From NCBI GenBank assembly GCA_021442155.1, contig CM038221.1:77206494-77270493 (forward strand): DNA of 64,000 bases, written 5' to 3'. Below the pieces are notes generated by a model. The model was given only the letters and a program-made list of their open reading frames with translations. It made no database searches and was not told where the DNA came from. Both the position numbers and the translations under genes were made by a program. Shown in pieces: positions 48,005 through 59,950 of the stretch (its first letter is position 1; each line of letters begins with the position of its first letter). Source of the DNA: Cymbidium sinense (Eukaryota; Streptophyta; Magnoliopsida; Asparagales; Orchidaceae).

Positions 48005-48039
<35 letters not shown>
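47853..48039. repeat. Compound (ATT)n, (CA)n and (AT)n microsatellite
   Basis: Imperfect TTA/ATT units to 47985, CA units to 48005, then AT from 48007 to 48039. The frame at 47827-48105 is an artefact of this tract. Confidence 0.9.
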
Positions 48040-48042
<3 letters not shown>

Positions 48043-48485
48043 CACAAATACGAGCATGACTTAGTGGTTAAAATTTTTGTTATAATAATAGTAATGATGG
48101 CTTAATGGAATGATCAATAACATATATTGCTAGAATGGCAAAACAAATATTAGCAACAAACTTAATGCTTAGAGGGCTGCGAATTGAAAAATAAAAGTGA
48201 ACTAGCGTTAATGTACAAAATGAGGGAGAAAAATAAAATAAAGAAGAGAAAGGAGAAAGTGATAAGGATTCAACTTTGAAAAAAATAAGAATTGTAAGTA
48301 CTACATTTAGAATGTTTTATATATATATATATATAATTTGATTTGAATTGATAAAACTTACATATTTATTTTGCATTTAATAATTTCTCATAAATTCTTA
48401 GAGTTATTTATGCATGGTCTATTGGCCAAATTTTATGGTTTTGTTTGGAGAGAAATACAATATGTTTAAATTGTCCTTGGTACAT
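48040..48485. other. AT-rich spacer
   Basis: Short (AT)n near 48320. Nothing else recognised up to the start of the LTR-like repeat. Confidence 0.5.
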
Positions 48486-50304
48486 GTTGACCTTACTTTT
48501 GGAGTGAGGATTCAATCTCTCCTTAGATTTATGAGTCTTCTAGACATTAGATTCTTCTTAGTCATAAGACACTTCAAGCAATTAGGTGATCAGTTAATCT
48601 AAGCCTAGGGACTTAGAAGGGTTAACCATAAGATTATGTTATGTCTTAGGGATTAGGAAAATTCATCTGCCCTATAACCCAAATCTAACTCATGTTCACT
48701 TTCTCAAACCAAACCTCAAGTTCAATTAAAACATTAAATTCAAATCAAAATCTCATCCAAATCAAGCCAAAATCAATTGATTTTCTCATAATCAATTTAT
48801 ATCTTCAATCATATTCATAAATATAAACTAAATCTACATCCAAATGATCAAAACTAAATCAAACTAAATCAAATTAAATCAAGATCCCTCCTAAGCCATA
48901 TGAATCAATCCCTTGGGCTTAGCTAAATCTTAATTCAAATCAAGCCAAATTCAATTGATTTTTCATGGATCAATCATATCTTCAATCATCTCTTAAAATA
49001 TAAATTAAATTTACAATCACATGACAAAAACTAAATCAAATTAAATCAAAATCATTCTCTAAGCCTTATGACCTACATTCATGGACCTAGCTAAATTTGT
49101 CTTCAAATCACTTCAAACTCAATTGATTTTCTCACAAATCAATCACATCTTCAATCATCTTCACAAATATAAATGAAATATACATTTAAATCATCAAAAC
49201 TAAATCAAACTAAATCAAAATCCAAACTTAAGCAACATGACCCAACTCCATGGACTTAGCCAAATTCCTGCATTCCAAAACCTAAATTCAATTTATTTTC
49301 TCATAAATCAATCCTCTTCAATCACATTCACAACTATAAATGAAATCTATACTCATCAAGCCAAACAAAATCAACCAAGTCAAACCCAACTTAACACATT
49401 TGACTTGAAATATTCAAATGAACCAAAACCCATTTGAACCCCAAATCATCAAACAAATTTATATATCAATCTCAAATCCATATATAAACTCAACTAAATC
49501 AAACTCAACTCGAATCAAACTAACTAAACTCAATTAGTAACCCAATTATTTGACCTATTTGAGCCTAATTTTATTCTACCCAAATTCAAAACTCAAGCTC
49601 TATCATGATTGATCACCTAGGTTGATCAATTGTCATAAATCTGGTCAAACTAAGTCAACTTGGTCTTTTGACCAAGTAAACCCCTTAACCCATATGAACC
49701 TAAACTAGCCAAATTGCAACCTAAGTTAAATCCCTTAAAACTAATGATTCATACCAACTCAAAATCAATATTTGAACATAACTTGACCTTCGATTGAGCC
49801 AAACTAAACTAAATTGGCCCCCTTGACCCAAGTTGACCCAAATTGACTTAAAAGACCAAATTGATTGCAACCAATTGCTCAAATTCATTCTAAATTGATC
49901 GTTGAACTTGGTCTGACTCAATTGACCTAATTGAATCCAAATTGGCCAAAGTTGACCTAAATAATCAAATTGGTCTAAATCAAAACCAAACTCAAATTAA
50001 TTAAAACCAAAAGCCTACAATCATTTTCAATTGGTCAACCAAACTCAAACCAACACCAAACCAATTTGATCAAATTGGTCAACTTAACCTATTTGATCCA
50101 TTTGAACTCAAATGAGTCAAAATCAAATCTAAGCCAAATCAAATCAAACTAATGACATTAATACATACCAAATGATCATATGACTTCACCCTTTGACCCA
50201 ATTTGACCAATTGGTCAACTTGACCCAACCTAACCTAATTTGACCTATTTGAACTAAATTGAGCTAAACCTAACCAAATGAACTCCAAATCAGTTGAGAT
50301 TTGA

Positions 50305-50830
50305 GCTGGAATGGTTTGTTTTAGAGGCCTATTTGATCACATATCAAATGATGGCCTAAAATGAGCTTACCCCTTTGATTAGAAATATATCATACACTTT
50401 ATTTAGGCCCAATATCCCCTATATATCAAATCAGCAAATGAATGGGGCTGGAATGGTTTGTTTTAGAGGCCTATTTGATCACATATCAAATGATGGCCTA
50501 AAATGAGCTTACCCCTTTTGATTAGGAATATAGCATACACTTTATTTAGGCCCAATATCCCCCTATATCAGCAAATCAGCAAATGAATAGGGCTGGAATG
50601 GTTTATTTTAGAGGCCTATTTGATCACATATCAAATGATGGCCTAAAATGAGCTTACCCCTTTTATTAGAAATATAGTATACACTTTATTTAAGCCCAAT
50701 ATCCTCTTATATCAGCAAATCAGTAAATGAATAGGGCTGGAATGGTTTGTTTTAGAGGCCTATTTGATCACATATCAAATGATGGCCTAAAAGGCAAAGG
50801 AAGTCAAGCATACACTTTATTTAGGCCCAT
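50305..50830 (+). repeat. Tandem array, about 144 bp x 3.5
   Basis: Units start gctggaatggttt at 50305, 50447, 50592 and 50736 and are nearly identical, so the array expanded recently. The last unit breaks off near 50790 and runs into aggcaaaggaagtcaagcat, which is repeated at about 50920. Confidence 0.93.
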
Positions 50831-51442
50831 ATGATGTAATCCATAGCCCATGTCTCTCTTAATGGTGGAGAGGGAATGACAAAAATATGAATGAATATCC
50901 AATATCATTAAGGGACAAAAGGCAAAGGAAGTCAAGCATGTCATATAAGTATCATAAGAAGGTCAATGAGTGAGTTAAAATAAATCACCCTTGCATGTAG
51001 ACTTATGACAAAAGAAGGCAAGTGGCATTGGATAGGGGTATATGTTAAGCATGAAGAGGCAAATAGCATGATTAAAATTCATCTCCCTTGCATGTCATTT
51101 CATGACAAAAGAGGCACAAATACTCATTCTATCTTATATAGAGTGTATGACAAATGATGAACAATAAAGAAAGAGTAGAAATTTATCATACCCATGTGCA
51201 TATGAGATGTCATAAGGAAATGACAAATGAAGAAGTTATCTATGTTTATTTAGTTAACTCATATTTTTGTCATATGTCACTAAGAATAAATGACAAAAGA
51301 GATCTAAAGTTTTTCTTGCATACATATGCATGCAACATGACACAGCCAAAAATTAGGTTAATCTCTTTTGCATGTAGCTTAAGATGAGCTTAGACATGCA
51401 TTAATAGAATGAACACAAATGATAAGAGGAGGTTAAAGAGGC

Positions 51443-51451
51443 CTATAAATA
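51443..51451 (+). promoter_or_regulatory. TATA box, probable LTR promoter
   Basis: tataaatag in gcctataaataggagggta, followed about 35 bp on by a C/T-rich stretch (cacctctacttctcctcc) typical of a plant LTR transcription start. It lies between the G-poor U3-like part and the stem-loop region. Confidence 0.55.
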
Positions 51452-52201
51452 GGAGGGTATTCACCCCTCATGAGAGCTCACACCTCTACTTCTCCTCCTT
51501 ACTCTCATACTACAAATTCAAGTCATTTCTACTTTGCAAAGAAGCTAATTTGTACTACTTAACTTGTAAGTTTCTTTTTAACTTTGACATTTTTTTTAAC
51601 TTGATGTTTTCGTAATAGATGTCATATCACTTTTTAAGTTTCATCTAGATGTCATATCACATTTGAGTTTCATTTCAAATATGTCCCCCCCCCTTTTTTT
51701 TTTGCCATGTTTCTATAATTATGTATAGATCATTGTAAAATGGGCATATAGAGTAAAAGATGACATATTAAATTCATGTTTAAGCATGTATTCTAAGCAT
51801 GTCTCATAAAGATATAAATGAAATATTGGAACCAACATTAACAAGTATATCATAAGCATAAACATCCACTTATGTTGTATTTGCCACTTTGATCACTTAG
51901 GCGTATAAAGGGGTGCAAGCGTCAATCTTTTCCGAAATTAAAGCATAAGAGAGAAAGGATTTTGCATATGCATAATTGATTGTACTAGAAAGATTCAAGT
52001 ATTCATTAAACTAAGCATGAATAGGCATGATATGATATGATTGTCATATGGCATAAAAATGAAATGAGTTAAATACATAGATAGGCATATGCATACTCTC
52101 CTCTTCAAGTACTTAAGCATTTTATGTTCATTCTCTTTTTTTTTGTTTACCAAAATTTAAATGACCTCACCGTCAGATATTAGGGTTGTTTTGGGAGAGG
52201 T

Positions 52202-52690
52202 CATCCCACCGAAAAGCGTGCATGATAGGTGTGAGACACCCCATATAATTTTTTTGCCACCGCCAAAGGCGTGCATGGGTTAAGATAATATGAATTTTCC
52301 CGTTAATATTGCAAGAATATAAAGATGAACTTTACTGAATCCTTATCTCCATGCTTATCAAAATTCTGACCTCCTCTCCCAGTAAGTTCTGAGAGGCGAG
52401 CCACCCACCATGCCAAGAAAGGCGTGCATGGTGGTGTCGTGAAACGCATTTGGCTTTGATAAGCATAAGCAGAAACAACAAATTTCTCTACCATGTTGGA
52501 AAAACATGAGTAGGTACTTATAGTAATGAAATTAAAGCTTGTATGTGCATAATGAAATGAGATGATACTTGCATGTGTATTTGATTAAGAACATCAAAAT
52601 TTACAACAGCCTCCCGACTCTCCCCCCACATGTGAGGGTTGCCATGAGAGACTGTGTCTGCCCACCATGCCAAGAAAAGCATGCATGGGT
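52202..52690 (-). repeat. Four stem-loops of the palindrome family
   Basis: Near 52202, 52253, 52403 and 52660, with caccatgccaagaaa and gcgtgcatgggt words. The box cccccacatgtgagggttgcc preceding the last one matches the ccccacatagggggc box of the module at 29056. Orientation as in the right arm. Confidence 0.8.
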
Positions 52691-52819
52691 TAGTGTCGTG
52701 AGACACCGCGGCCGAAATTTTGATAGCATAATATTTCCCTGTTAGCAAGATATCAAAATGATAGAAACATGCAAGTATGCAAGAATGAAACTCATAGATA
52801 ATAGCAAGTGGTATAACCA

Positions 52820-53137
52820 AATCCCTTTCTATTTAATTTCATATTTGTATTTTCAGATTTCATTCTACCTATATGCAAGAGGTACAACAAATGAAATCCC
52901 TAAGAGATAGCACATAGCATAGCATAATCCCTTTCAATTTAATTTTAGATTTGCATTTTTAGATTTCATTCTACTCATATGCAAGAGGTACAACAAATGA
53001 AATCCCTAAGAGATAGCACATAACATAGCATAATCCCTTTCAATTTAATTTCAGATTTGCATTTTTAGATTTCATTCTACTCATATGCAAGAGGTACAAC
53101 AAATGAAATCCCTAAAGGATAGCACATAGCATAGCAT
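52820..53137 (+). repeat. Tandem array, 106 bp x 3
   Basis: Units start aatccctttc at 52820, 52926 and 53032, each containing gcaagaggtacaacaaatga. Units 2 and 3 are nearly identical. Confidence 0.95.
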
Positions 53138-54117
53138 AATCCCTTGATTAAAATGATTTCAGCATGTGTAATATATTTCAAAAGCCAATCAATTCAATTT
53201 TCTCTCATATAAAATAATTACAGCATGCGTTATACCTTTCAAACAACAATTTGATCTAATTTCCCCTTTGATAGAACCAACTTCAGCAAGCATGCAAAGG
53301 TAGGCATCCATAGAGAAGGGAAAACAACAACAAGAAAACATAAAACAACACTCCTTGCATGATTTCAACCTCCACATACTCATGGACAGCAAAGTGAACT
53401 CCAAAATTCATAAATCCAAAGCAATCATATTTATCATTTTCTTCATTTTGATTCGATCAACAAGAAGAGATGTTGAATGGTTAATCTTAAATGCAAGTTT
53501 AGCATGTTATCATGAAACCCTAAAACAAATAACGCATTGAAATCCACTTCTCCATCAATTTCCCCTTTCTTCTTTGCTTATCAATTAAAAAAAAATATGC
53601 AATGATAAAACATACGTAGAGACTTTTAAAGCAATGATTCAAATCATCCCTGACATCAAATATCACGCTTCTTCCTCATCTCAATTTTAAAGAGAAAGAA
53701 CAGCCCAATTTCAGCAAACTAATGTTTGACATTTCAACATAAATATGAGATCTAAGCAATATAACCTTCCAAATAAAATTTTCAGCAAACTAGATGCTTG
53801 CAATCTCACAAATAACAAAAGTAAACATAGGATTTAAGCCATACAACATCCCAAACCCATTTCCAGCAAATTAAGATGTTAAGTCTAGGCAATATAATTT
53901 TTCAAACAGAAATTTCAACAACTTAGATGTTTGCAATTTCACAAATAACAAAAGTAAACATAGGGTTTTGATCATACAACATCCCAAACCCATTTCCAGC
54001 AAGCTGAGGGAGCCACACGAGCGAAAGACGTCGAGAAAGGGATAAATGCCGAGAGAGGGGAGCTATTCGTGTGAGAGGACCGTGCGTAGCAGGGGAAATC
54101 GAGAGCAGCGGGAGAGC
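53138..54117. other. Non-coding part of R2
   Basis: Contains further diverged duplications (tttcagcaaactaga and cataggattt/cataggtt phrases at 53700-54000). No gene. Confidence 0.45.
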
Positions 54118-54219
54118 GAGACCGAGAACAGAAAAACCAGAGCAAGAGAAGGAGACCGAGAACAGAAAAACAAGAGCGAGAGAAGGAGACCGAGAGCAGA
54201 AAATGAGAGCAAGTCTTGC
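54118..54219 (+). repeat. GA-rich 34-bp tandem repeat x 3
   Basis: gagaccgagaacagaaaaa begins at 54118, 54152 and 54186 (variant). The Arg/Glu-rich and Ser/Leu-rich frames on the two strands here come from this repeat. Confidence 0.92.
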
Positions 54220-54909
54220 GAAGAGGAATGAGAGCCGAAAGCTCTCATTTATATGAACGACTGCCGCTCTTTCCAATTGCTAATTGGCGCCATTTAAATG
54301 ACAATGATTAGTGGTTAATCCCATTGCCGCCATGATTAGAAGAGGGGTTAGGGATCAAAAGATTAAGAGAGATTAGGCATCGCTAATTAATCTAATTATA
54401 AATTAATATCATTTCGCATTAGATTTTATGAATTTACTTCATTTGATAAACCATAGCAATATTAGTGTTAATTTTAGGTGTTTACATTGTCGGGAATGGC
54501 TGATCTACGATGGAGGTCGTTTAAGCAATATCGGTGGCATCGGTGAAATTAGGTTTAAATTGTCGCGTCGCTGGTTGATACGTTCGCGCATTACTTTCGA
54601 TCGATGGGTGGAAGGTGTCATTAATAGGTTTTGCATTTGGCAAGCGATCAATTTGTGAAGGAGGTCGTTCGGACGTCATCGAGTCTTCCCGACTTCAATG
54701 TGCACATATTTTCATTAAAATTTGGTTTTAATTATGTGATTGATTATTAATTGATTTAATTTTTTTTATTCAATTAATTTCAATATTTGAGGCGCATTAT
54801 GAAGTCGGATTTCAAATCGAAGCCAATTTAGTTGATTCGACCGTGATTAGGGGCATTTAACATCTATGTCATTTATTTAATTTTAAACGACACATAGTTG
54901 TAGGTCAAC

Positions 54910-55733
54910 AATGAAAAGTTTATAAAGTAGTAGTCTGAGTTATGTAATATTCAACTTTTGATTCAATGATATTTCGATTATAAGTTCAATTATATGTGCA
55001 TGTTTGATGCATAATTCCTTAAGTGTGGCTACCTAATTTCAAAGAAAGTCATCCTTTTATATCGGTATGATGCCTATATTTTATGTATTTTGTTGAATTC
55101 TTTCGTTTATATAGGTTATGTCATGTAATTTAGAGTTTTAATTTTGTTCAAATTTTATACAATTGGATTTTGTGGTGAAAAAATTGCAATTTCTATTTTG
55201 TATGGTTTTAATTTTTAGTTAATTTTTTTGGTTTTATTCAATCTTTGCATTTATTTTTTGTTCTAATTGTTGTATTTTTTAAATTTTCTTTTTGAAAAGT
55301 AAGTTTACTTATTTAGTGGTCTCTGATTTAGAATCCTAATTGATTTTGCATGTTCTACATTTATTGCTTCATTTTTAGATAAGAAGCTACCTAAACTTAT
55401 CCTGAATTAGCTTTTTTTTTAGTAACAACTTTTTTGTTACCTCGTCAATATCTTGTCACTAAGGCTACCATGCAAGCCCATTAGAAAGGACTATTGCATC
55501 TTCTCTTGTGGTAAATGGCTTAAATTGGTGAACTTTTAACCAACTTTCATTTGAAGCTACCATGGCATATATGTCATCTTATGACCCTTGCTTCTACGAG
55601 GAGGTTGTATAATGGAAGAAGGGCAATTGGGTGGATCTTATTCCTAGTAGTAACCATCCTCCTTTGTGTTGATTCTCTTTTTTTTCCTTGACCCATAGAA
55701 GTTGACTCTTTTAATGAGATATAATATTACCAT
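54910..55733 (+). repeat. Inverted duplication block B2
   Basis: Inverted partner of 41401-42168 (block A2). Noncoding. Similarity ends at 55733, immediately before the hAT transposase fragment. Confidence 0.88.
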
Positions 55734-55742
55734 CCTCCTTTG

Positions 55743-56390
55743 TGTTCAAAAACATTTCCTTGATTTTCAGAATTCTCTGATTCATCATGATCACGAAAAG
55801 CTAATCATCGTAAAAGAAATACACATCAATCAGACATAATCGCTCGTAATCCCTTCGATCGAATGTCTTTCATAAGAAAATCTGAATGTGTTGATCGATT
55901 CATTAAATCTTCACATTTTCTTCGAGTAATATTACGCATTAACTTTGGTCAATATAAACTTCAAATCTATCTTTTTTTCCAATTTTTAAATCTCTTATTA
56001 TCAAAACTATCACCACTTGCTTGATCACCAATATCAAGTCTATAAAGATAACAAAATAAATAATATGCAGCATCTTTTGCAATACTGTACTCTAACTAAC
56101 CTTTATATTCATCAAACTATTTTGGATTAAATCTATGCAATTTATTTTCGATTTGTGTTTGAGAAAATTCATAATCACGAGGTTGACATGACCTTTTTTG
56201 AAGATATGCTCTTCTAACTCTATCACAGTCATTAGGATGATACTCTGAAATTTTTCTTCTTAATCCAGGATCTGCTACAATATCTTCTACGTTGAATTGA
56301 CTTGTTAGATTTTATATTACTACTTTCACCGAAATAAGATGAATAACCTGACTCATCTTGTTCAATCTTCCTTTTAAAATATCGCTCCAT
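55743..56390 (-). pseudogene. ZMYM1/TTF-type hAT transposase N-terminal fragment
   Basis: Starts ATG at 56390 (MERYFKRKIEQDESGYSSYF). After frame changes it reads IVADPGLRRKISEYHPNDCD, RVRRAYLQKRSCQPRDYEF, HRFNPKWFDEYKG, YSIAKDAA, FKNWKKKDRF and AFRDHDESENSENQGN. These are the signature blocks of plant zinc-finger MYM-type-1-like (TTF zinc finger, DUF4371) hAT proteins, in correct order. Frameshifts and stops show it is dead. It breaks off at about 55743, and the catalytic and dimerisation parts are absent. Confidence 0.85.
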
Positions 56391-57703
56391 ATCTAATTAA
56401 AAGAACAGATTAAAATACTAATGTAAAGTTTTGAAGATTAATATGCATAAAAAAATGAGAAGATATGCTTTTGAACATATTTCAAAAAATAAAATAAAAG
56501 CACACTTTCAGCCTTTTCTTAAAAAAATAATTTCTTAAAATAAAGGCACACAATACCAGACCTAAAAATAACCGCTAGAAATATAGAAATACATCCTATA
56601 TCTTTCTAGGAAAACATCATCAAGTATCGAGAAAAATATTGATGAAAAATCATGTAATGATCTTTTGATTCCATGTTTTAGAAAGACAACCATTACATAA
56701 GTGGACATTTGAAACAAGGAAATGTATTCAAATAAAAGATCATGATCCTCACCCAAAACAATGCTCAAGACTCAAATTCTTCCTAAGTGATGAGTAAAAA
56801 AACACTAGAAAGAGAGTTCTATATGCTTCAAAGCATGTGTATGACACTATGACGGTTGCACATTTCACTATCAAACTCAATCCATAATAGTTGATATGCG
56901 CTTTAGTAATCCTAACATGGTGAAGCAAATAAAAATAGAGAAAAAATCAGCTTTATCATGGAAGCTATTATACTATGGGCAAAATGATAAATTATGTGTA
57001 GAAACTAAAGATTTTACTTGTTGATAAATGTCAAGTAAAACAAGTAAAGACGTCCAAAAAATGTCTAATTTAGCAAGATCAAGAATTACAGTTCAGCCTA
57101 GACTGGACCAACAAGTCAATATGTTTAAAAAACAGAATAAATTTGGGCAGCAAAGATTACTTTTGTTTTCAAAACTAACAGTTCAGTCTAAGCCATATAT
57201 GACAAACCAAAAATTTGATCTAGACAGGCATAAGCCTAATTTTACATACAATAACAAGCTTTCGCTACTGAAAGTTTTGAATGCAATTTGAGACAATGTT
57301 CCTCGATCCAATTTATGTAAAAGGCACTCTTAGAATCACAAGCTTACAAGTTACAACATCCTGTATTCAAACCATCCATACTATTATGCCAAAAAAATAG
57401 ACCAGGTTAACAAAACTTTAAGCAAGAACATGCTTACCACACTAAATATAACCAAGTACATAACTTTACCATACAAAATATTTGTTGCAGAGCACGTACC
57501 AGGAAGAGGAAACAAAAGATTTTGCACGCATAATTTTAGTCTACTCTTCCACATTGCCAAAAAAATCACAAACAGAGAGTATTCAAATCCAAAACCCGCA
57601 TGCCAAATTTCAAATTGCGAGGCACTAAAACCATGACGAGAACCACAAGAACAAACAAAAGTGAAAAAAAAAAGAGCGATGGATGAGGCAAAGAATCAAA
57701 CAC
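56391..57703. other. Intergenic or intronic DNA
   Basis: Lies downstream (minus strand) of the ERV1-like exon. A search by eye for the expected YPCKEC segment found nothing. Frames at 56562-56768, 57028-57291 and 57384-57636 have no family match. Confidence 0.45.
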
Positions 57704-57796
57704 CTGGGCTGCAACCGTGTGCAAAAGAGTCCAAGAAGCCCTTCCACGTTCCCCTTTGGTCAGTGGAGCAGCAGTAATCTTCTTTTCAAGAGCACT
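57704..57796 (-). CDS. ERV1-type sulfhydryl oxidase exon (partial gene)
   Basis: A 31-codon exon bounded by gttttgcag and gtgtttg splice signals. It reads SALEKKITAAPLTKGERG then RASWTLLHTVAAQ, matching the start of the ERV/ALR domain of plant FAD-linked sulfhydryl oxidases (usual pattern pvTkeelGraTWtfLHtlAAq). ERV1 oxidises Mia40 in the mitochondrial intermembrane space and binds FAD in the domain that begins here. The CxxC-containing exons were not found in the 20 kb to the left, and no in-frame ATG exists upstream. The locus is truncated, or its other exons are unusually distant. Confidence 0.68.
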
Positions 57797-57888
57797 CTGC
57801 AAAACAGAGAAAATCAAAACTTTTTCTTACAATAACAAATGTTGCAGAGAAGAGGGTCGAGATTGAGGTGGAAGAGGTAGGCACTTAC

Positions 57889-58040
57889 CTTCACTTCACA
57901 GCTTCACTGGTTTTGCGCAATTCAAAATGTGTTCCACCACGGATTCACCGTTCATGCCTTCACGGGATTTAGAGAAGCAGAAACGCGTCGAGGCAGAGGC
58001 GGAGGGGAGGAAAGACAAGGTGATGAGGGTTTGGAATGAC
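57889..58040 (-). other. Probable 5' exon of the ERV1-type gene
   Basis: GC-richer sequence ending aagtgaag|gtaagtg, a strong donor, 92 bp before the coding exon. Its only ATG (57955) opens a 19-codon frame ending TGA at 57896, out of phase with the ERV1 exon. The phase-0 frame has a stop four codons before the donor. It acts as a leader at best. Confidence 0.5.
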
Positions 58041-58915
58041 GAGGGTTCCTAATCGTCTAATCGCTTAATTAGTCTCGACATATGGCCAGTGGGGCACGTG
58101 CCCCCATACCTCCACGCTCCCTCCGCCACTATTAATTTGTATATTTTTTTTATTCTTTTATGAGACACCAAAACGTTTTATTTTTCTAGATGAAAATAAA
58201 ATATTATAATTAAATTTTAAAAAAGAGAGAGAATGTTTTTGTTTCTCAAACGCTCTTGATTCTGAAGGACCAAATGTTTACCTATTTTCAATGAAGAATC
58301 AATCCTAATACTTCCACGAAGTAGGTTTTTATTCAAACCGATAAATTTTAATGGATCCGATCACAAATATGTTTAACGTCTGTCCAAAATAATAATAATA
58401 ATAATAAATAAAAATTATGCTGCTAATTGCTTGTTTAGTTGGTGCCACCGTGCCATTATGTATTGTCATCAAGTTCAGACCGCAAAGACCATTTTAACTC
58501 ATTTAACAATTTAGATACTTGAAGGGTTTTTTGTTGTTCCTCTGCATTTCTAAAACTATGGTGGCATAATACGTGATTATTGAAGATTTGAAATGGGTGA
58601 TTACACTAAGATTTCTATCACCTGAATACTTATATTCTTTTTGTGTTCAATTACATGAAATTTCTTTTACAAATTTGTTATGCGTGTACTGTGAGTGTAG
58701 AAACAAGCACTACGTGATGATGATCGTGCGAGTATACCTCTTAAAGACAGGAATGTAGAAATGGAATAAGTTTGGTAATATGCAACTCAACCATATGAAA
58801 TAAGATGGGATGTTATATCAATGAAAGGCATATAATTGGTAAAATAGTAAATAAAAGGTAGGGTAAAAGTTGTGTAAATAAACTCATGTATGTTAAAATT
58901 AGCATTAAAAGAAAT
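58041..58915. other. Upstream region of the ERV1-type exons
   Basis: The GC-richer start (to about 58130) could hold the promoter. After that it is AT-rich with an (AATA)n run near 58388. The frame at 58573-58758 is unsupported. Confidence 0.4.
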
Positions 58916-58916
58916 G

Positions 58917-59065
58917 CCAAAGAGCTCTAGCTCAAGCGACGGTTAAGCTCACAAGTTTAAGTTCAACTCGTGAAATTCTTTAAACTAAATATTCTCTAGC
59001 TTCCTAGGTTGAATTTTATCTATAATAGGCATTGAGCCCTATTCTACTTAAATATTTGGAATATT
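58917..59065 (+). mobile_element. Possible tRNA-derived SINE
   Basis: tagctcaagcg at 58928 resembles a Pol III A box and gttcaactc at 58961 a B box, 33 bp apart, the usual spacing in plant SINE heads. The tail and target duplication are not clear. Confidence 0.35.
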
Positions 59066-59366
59066 TCTAGTATTAGCAAAAAATGCTAGTTTGTATTAGC
59101 TAATGATGATGACCTTCGTAGATCAGACTCTTTATATTTTATAATTTCTATGTTCATCTATGCCTTCTTTATCCTTCTTACAAGTTTTCTACCTTGTATT
59201 TCTAGTAGTTAAAACCAATATTGTATTGTTAATGATGTCGGAAGCATTATGTTTGATGAATGATTTTCTTATAAATTGGTGATGTGCATTGACTAAAAAT
59301 ATTAGCGTATGTACTTTTTATGCATGACTTAAGTTTGATATAAATAATAGAAACCATGCTTTCAAA

Positions 59367-59950
59367 GATTGGTATCACGCTTCAAGAGACTTTCATTTCC
59401 TTTCATCCTCGTGTTCTTGACGGCATTGTAGATTTTACTTGAAATCACATAATTTTAAGTATTTTTTTATCATGTGTCATTTTGGCGAAGATGTAAATTT
59501 ATCAAGGCCAAAATTTGAAAATTTATCAAGTGGGAGGATGCTTATAAATGGGAAAGTAAAGTTGGAAAATTTTGAAGAGCTCCTTATTATTTGAAGAGAC
59601 AAGTAAAGTTTAGAATTTGAAGTCTTTTCATCTCATGATCATTATCATTGTCATTAGCCTTAACCTAACTATTTGAGATGATATATTATAGGCTATTATT
59701 TTGAGTATCTTAATATTAGATATTTTTCACATCTTTTTTTAGCTAGAGGCTATTTTTTTAAGTCTCTTTAAATGTATTTTAGAAAACATGATACTGAGAT
59801 TTTAAGTGATTTGGTTTGCCTAAGATGTTGCAGGTAAATTGGTAGGAAGTGGCAGGATACTTCTCTATGATATAATTGTCTTTATTCTTTAAGAGGCTAT
59901 TTGGTTGCTTGAAAAAAGGATTACAGTGTAAAGTATTCTAAATATTTTAA
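59367..59950 (+). pseudogene. Inverted duplicate of RPC7-like exon and introns
   Basis: Complement of about 38325-37705. Upstream intron words (gcttcaagagactttcatttc, tgaaatcacataattt), the exon (about 59496-59605) and the following intron all align in order. In the exon copy a one-base loss after aatttatcaag(tg)ggag and further indels turn SYYLEET into a frame with stops (LIIxRDK), so it cannot encode the subunit. Other RPC7 exons are absent nearby. Confidence 0.88.

Larger units (their letters stand above)
48486..54905 (+). mobile_element. LTR-like repeat R2 with tandem arrays and stem-loops
   Basis: Starts TGTTGACC exactly where homology with R1 (22149) begins. It is G-poor and A/C-rich to about 50300, with the same ttgaccaa and aaatcaaac words as R1. 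Then come a 144-bp tandem array (50305-50830), a TATA box (51443), four stem-loops of the 27.7-30.1 kb family (52202-52690), a 106-bp array (52820-53137) and GA-rich 34-bp repeats (54118-54219). This looks like one long regulatory or untranslated part of a retroelement, not a protein-coding part. No gag/pol or second LTR was found. The end near 54905 is set only by the start of another repeat. Confidence 0.5.

Noticed and set aside
48040..48090. tRNA-like A-box phrase (gagcatgacttagtggttaa)
   Set aside because: No B box at the right distance and no cloverleaf could be drawn.
47827..48105. Ile/Leu/Tyr-rich frame resembling a membrane protein
   Set aside because: Compound microsatellite translation.
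53923..54276. Arg/Glu- and Ser/Leu-rich frames, one of 117 codons
   Set aside because: Created by the 34-bp GA-rich tandem repeat; no start context or domain.
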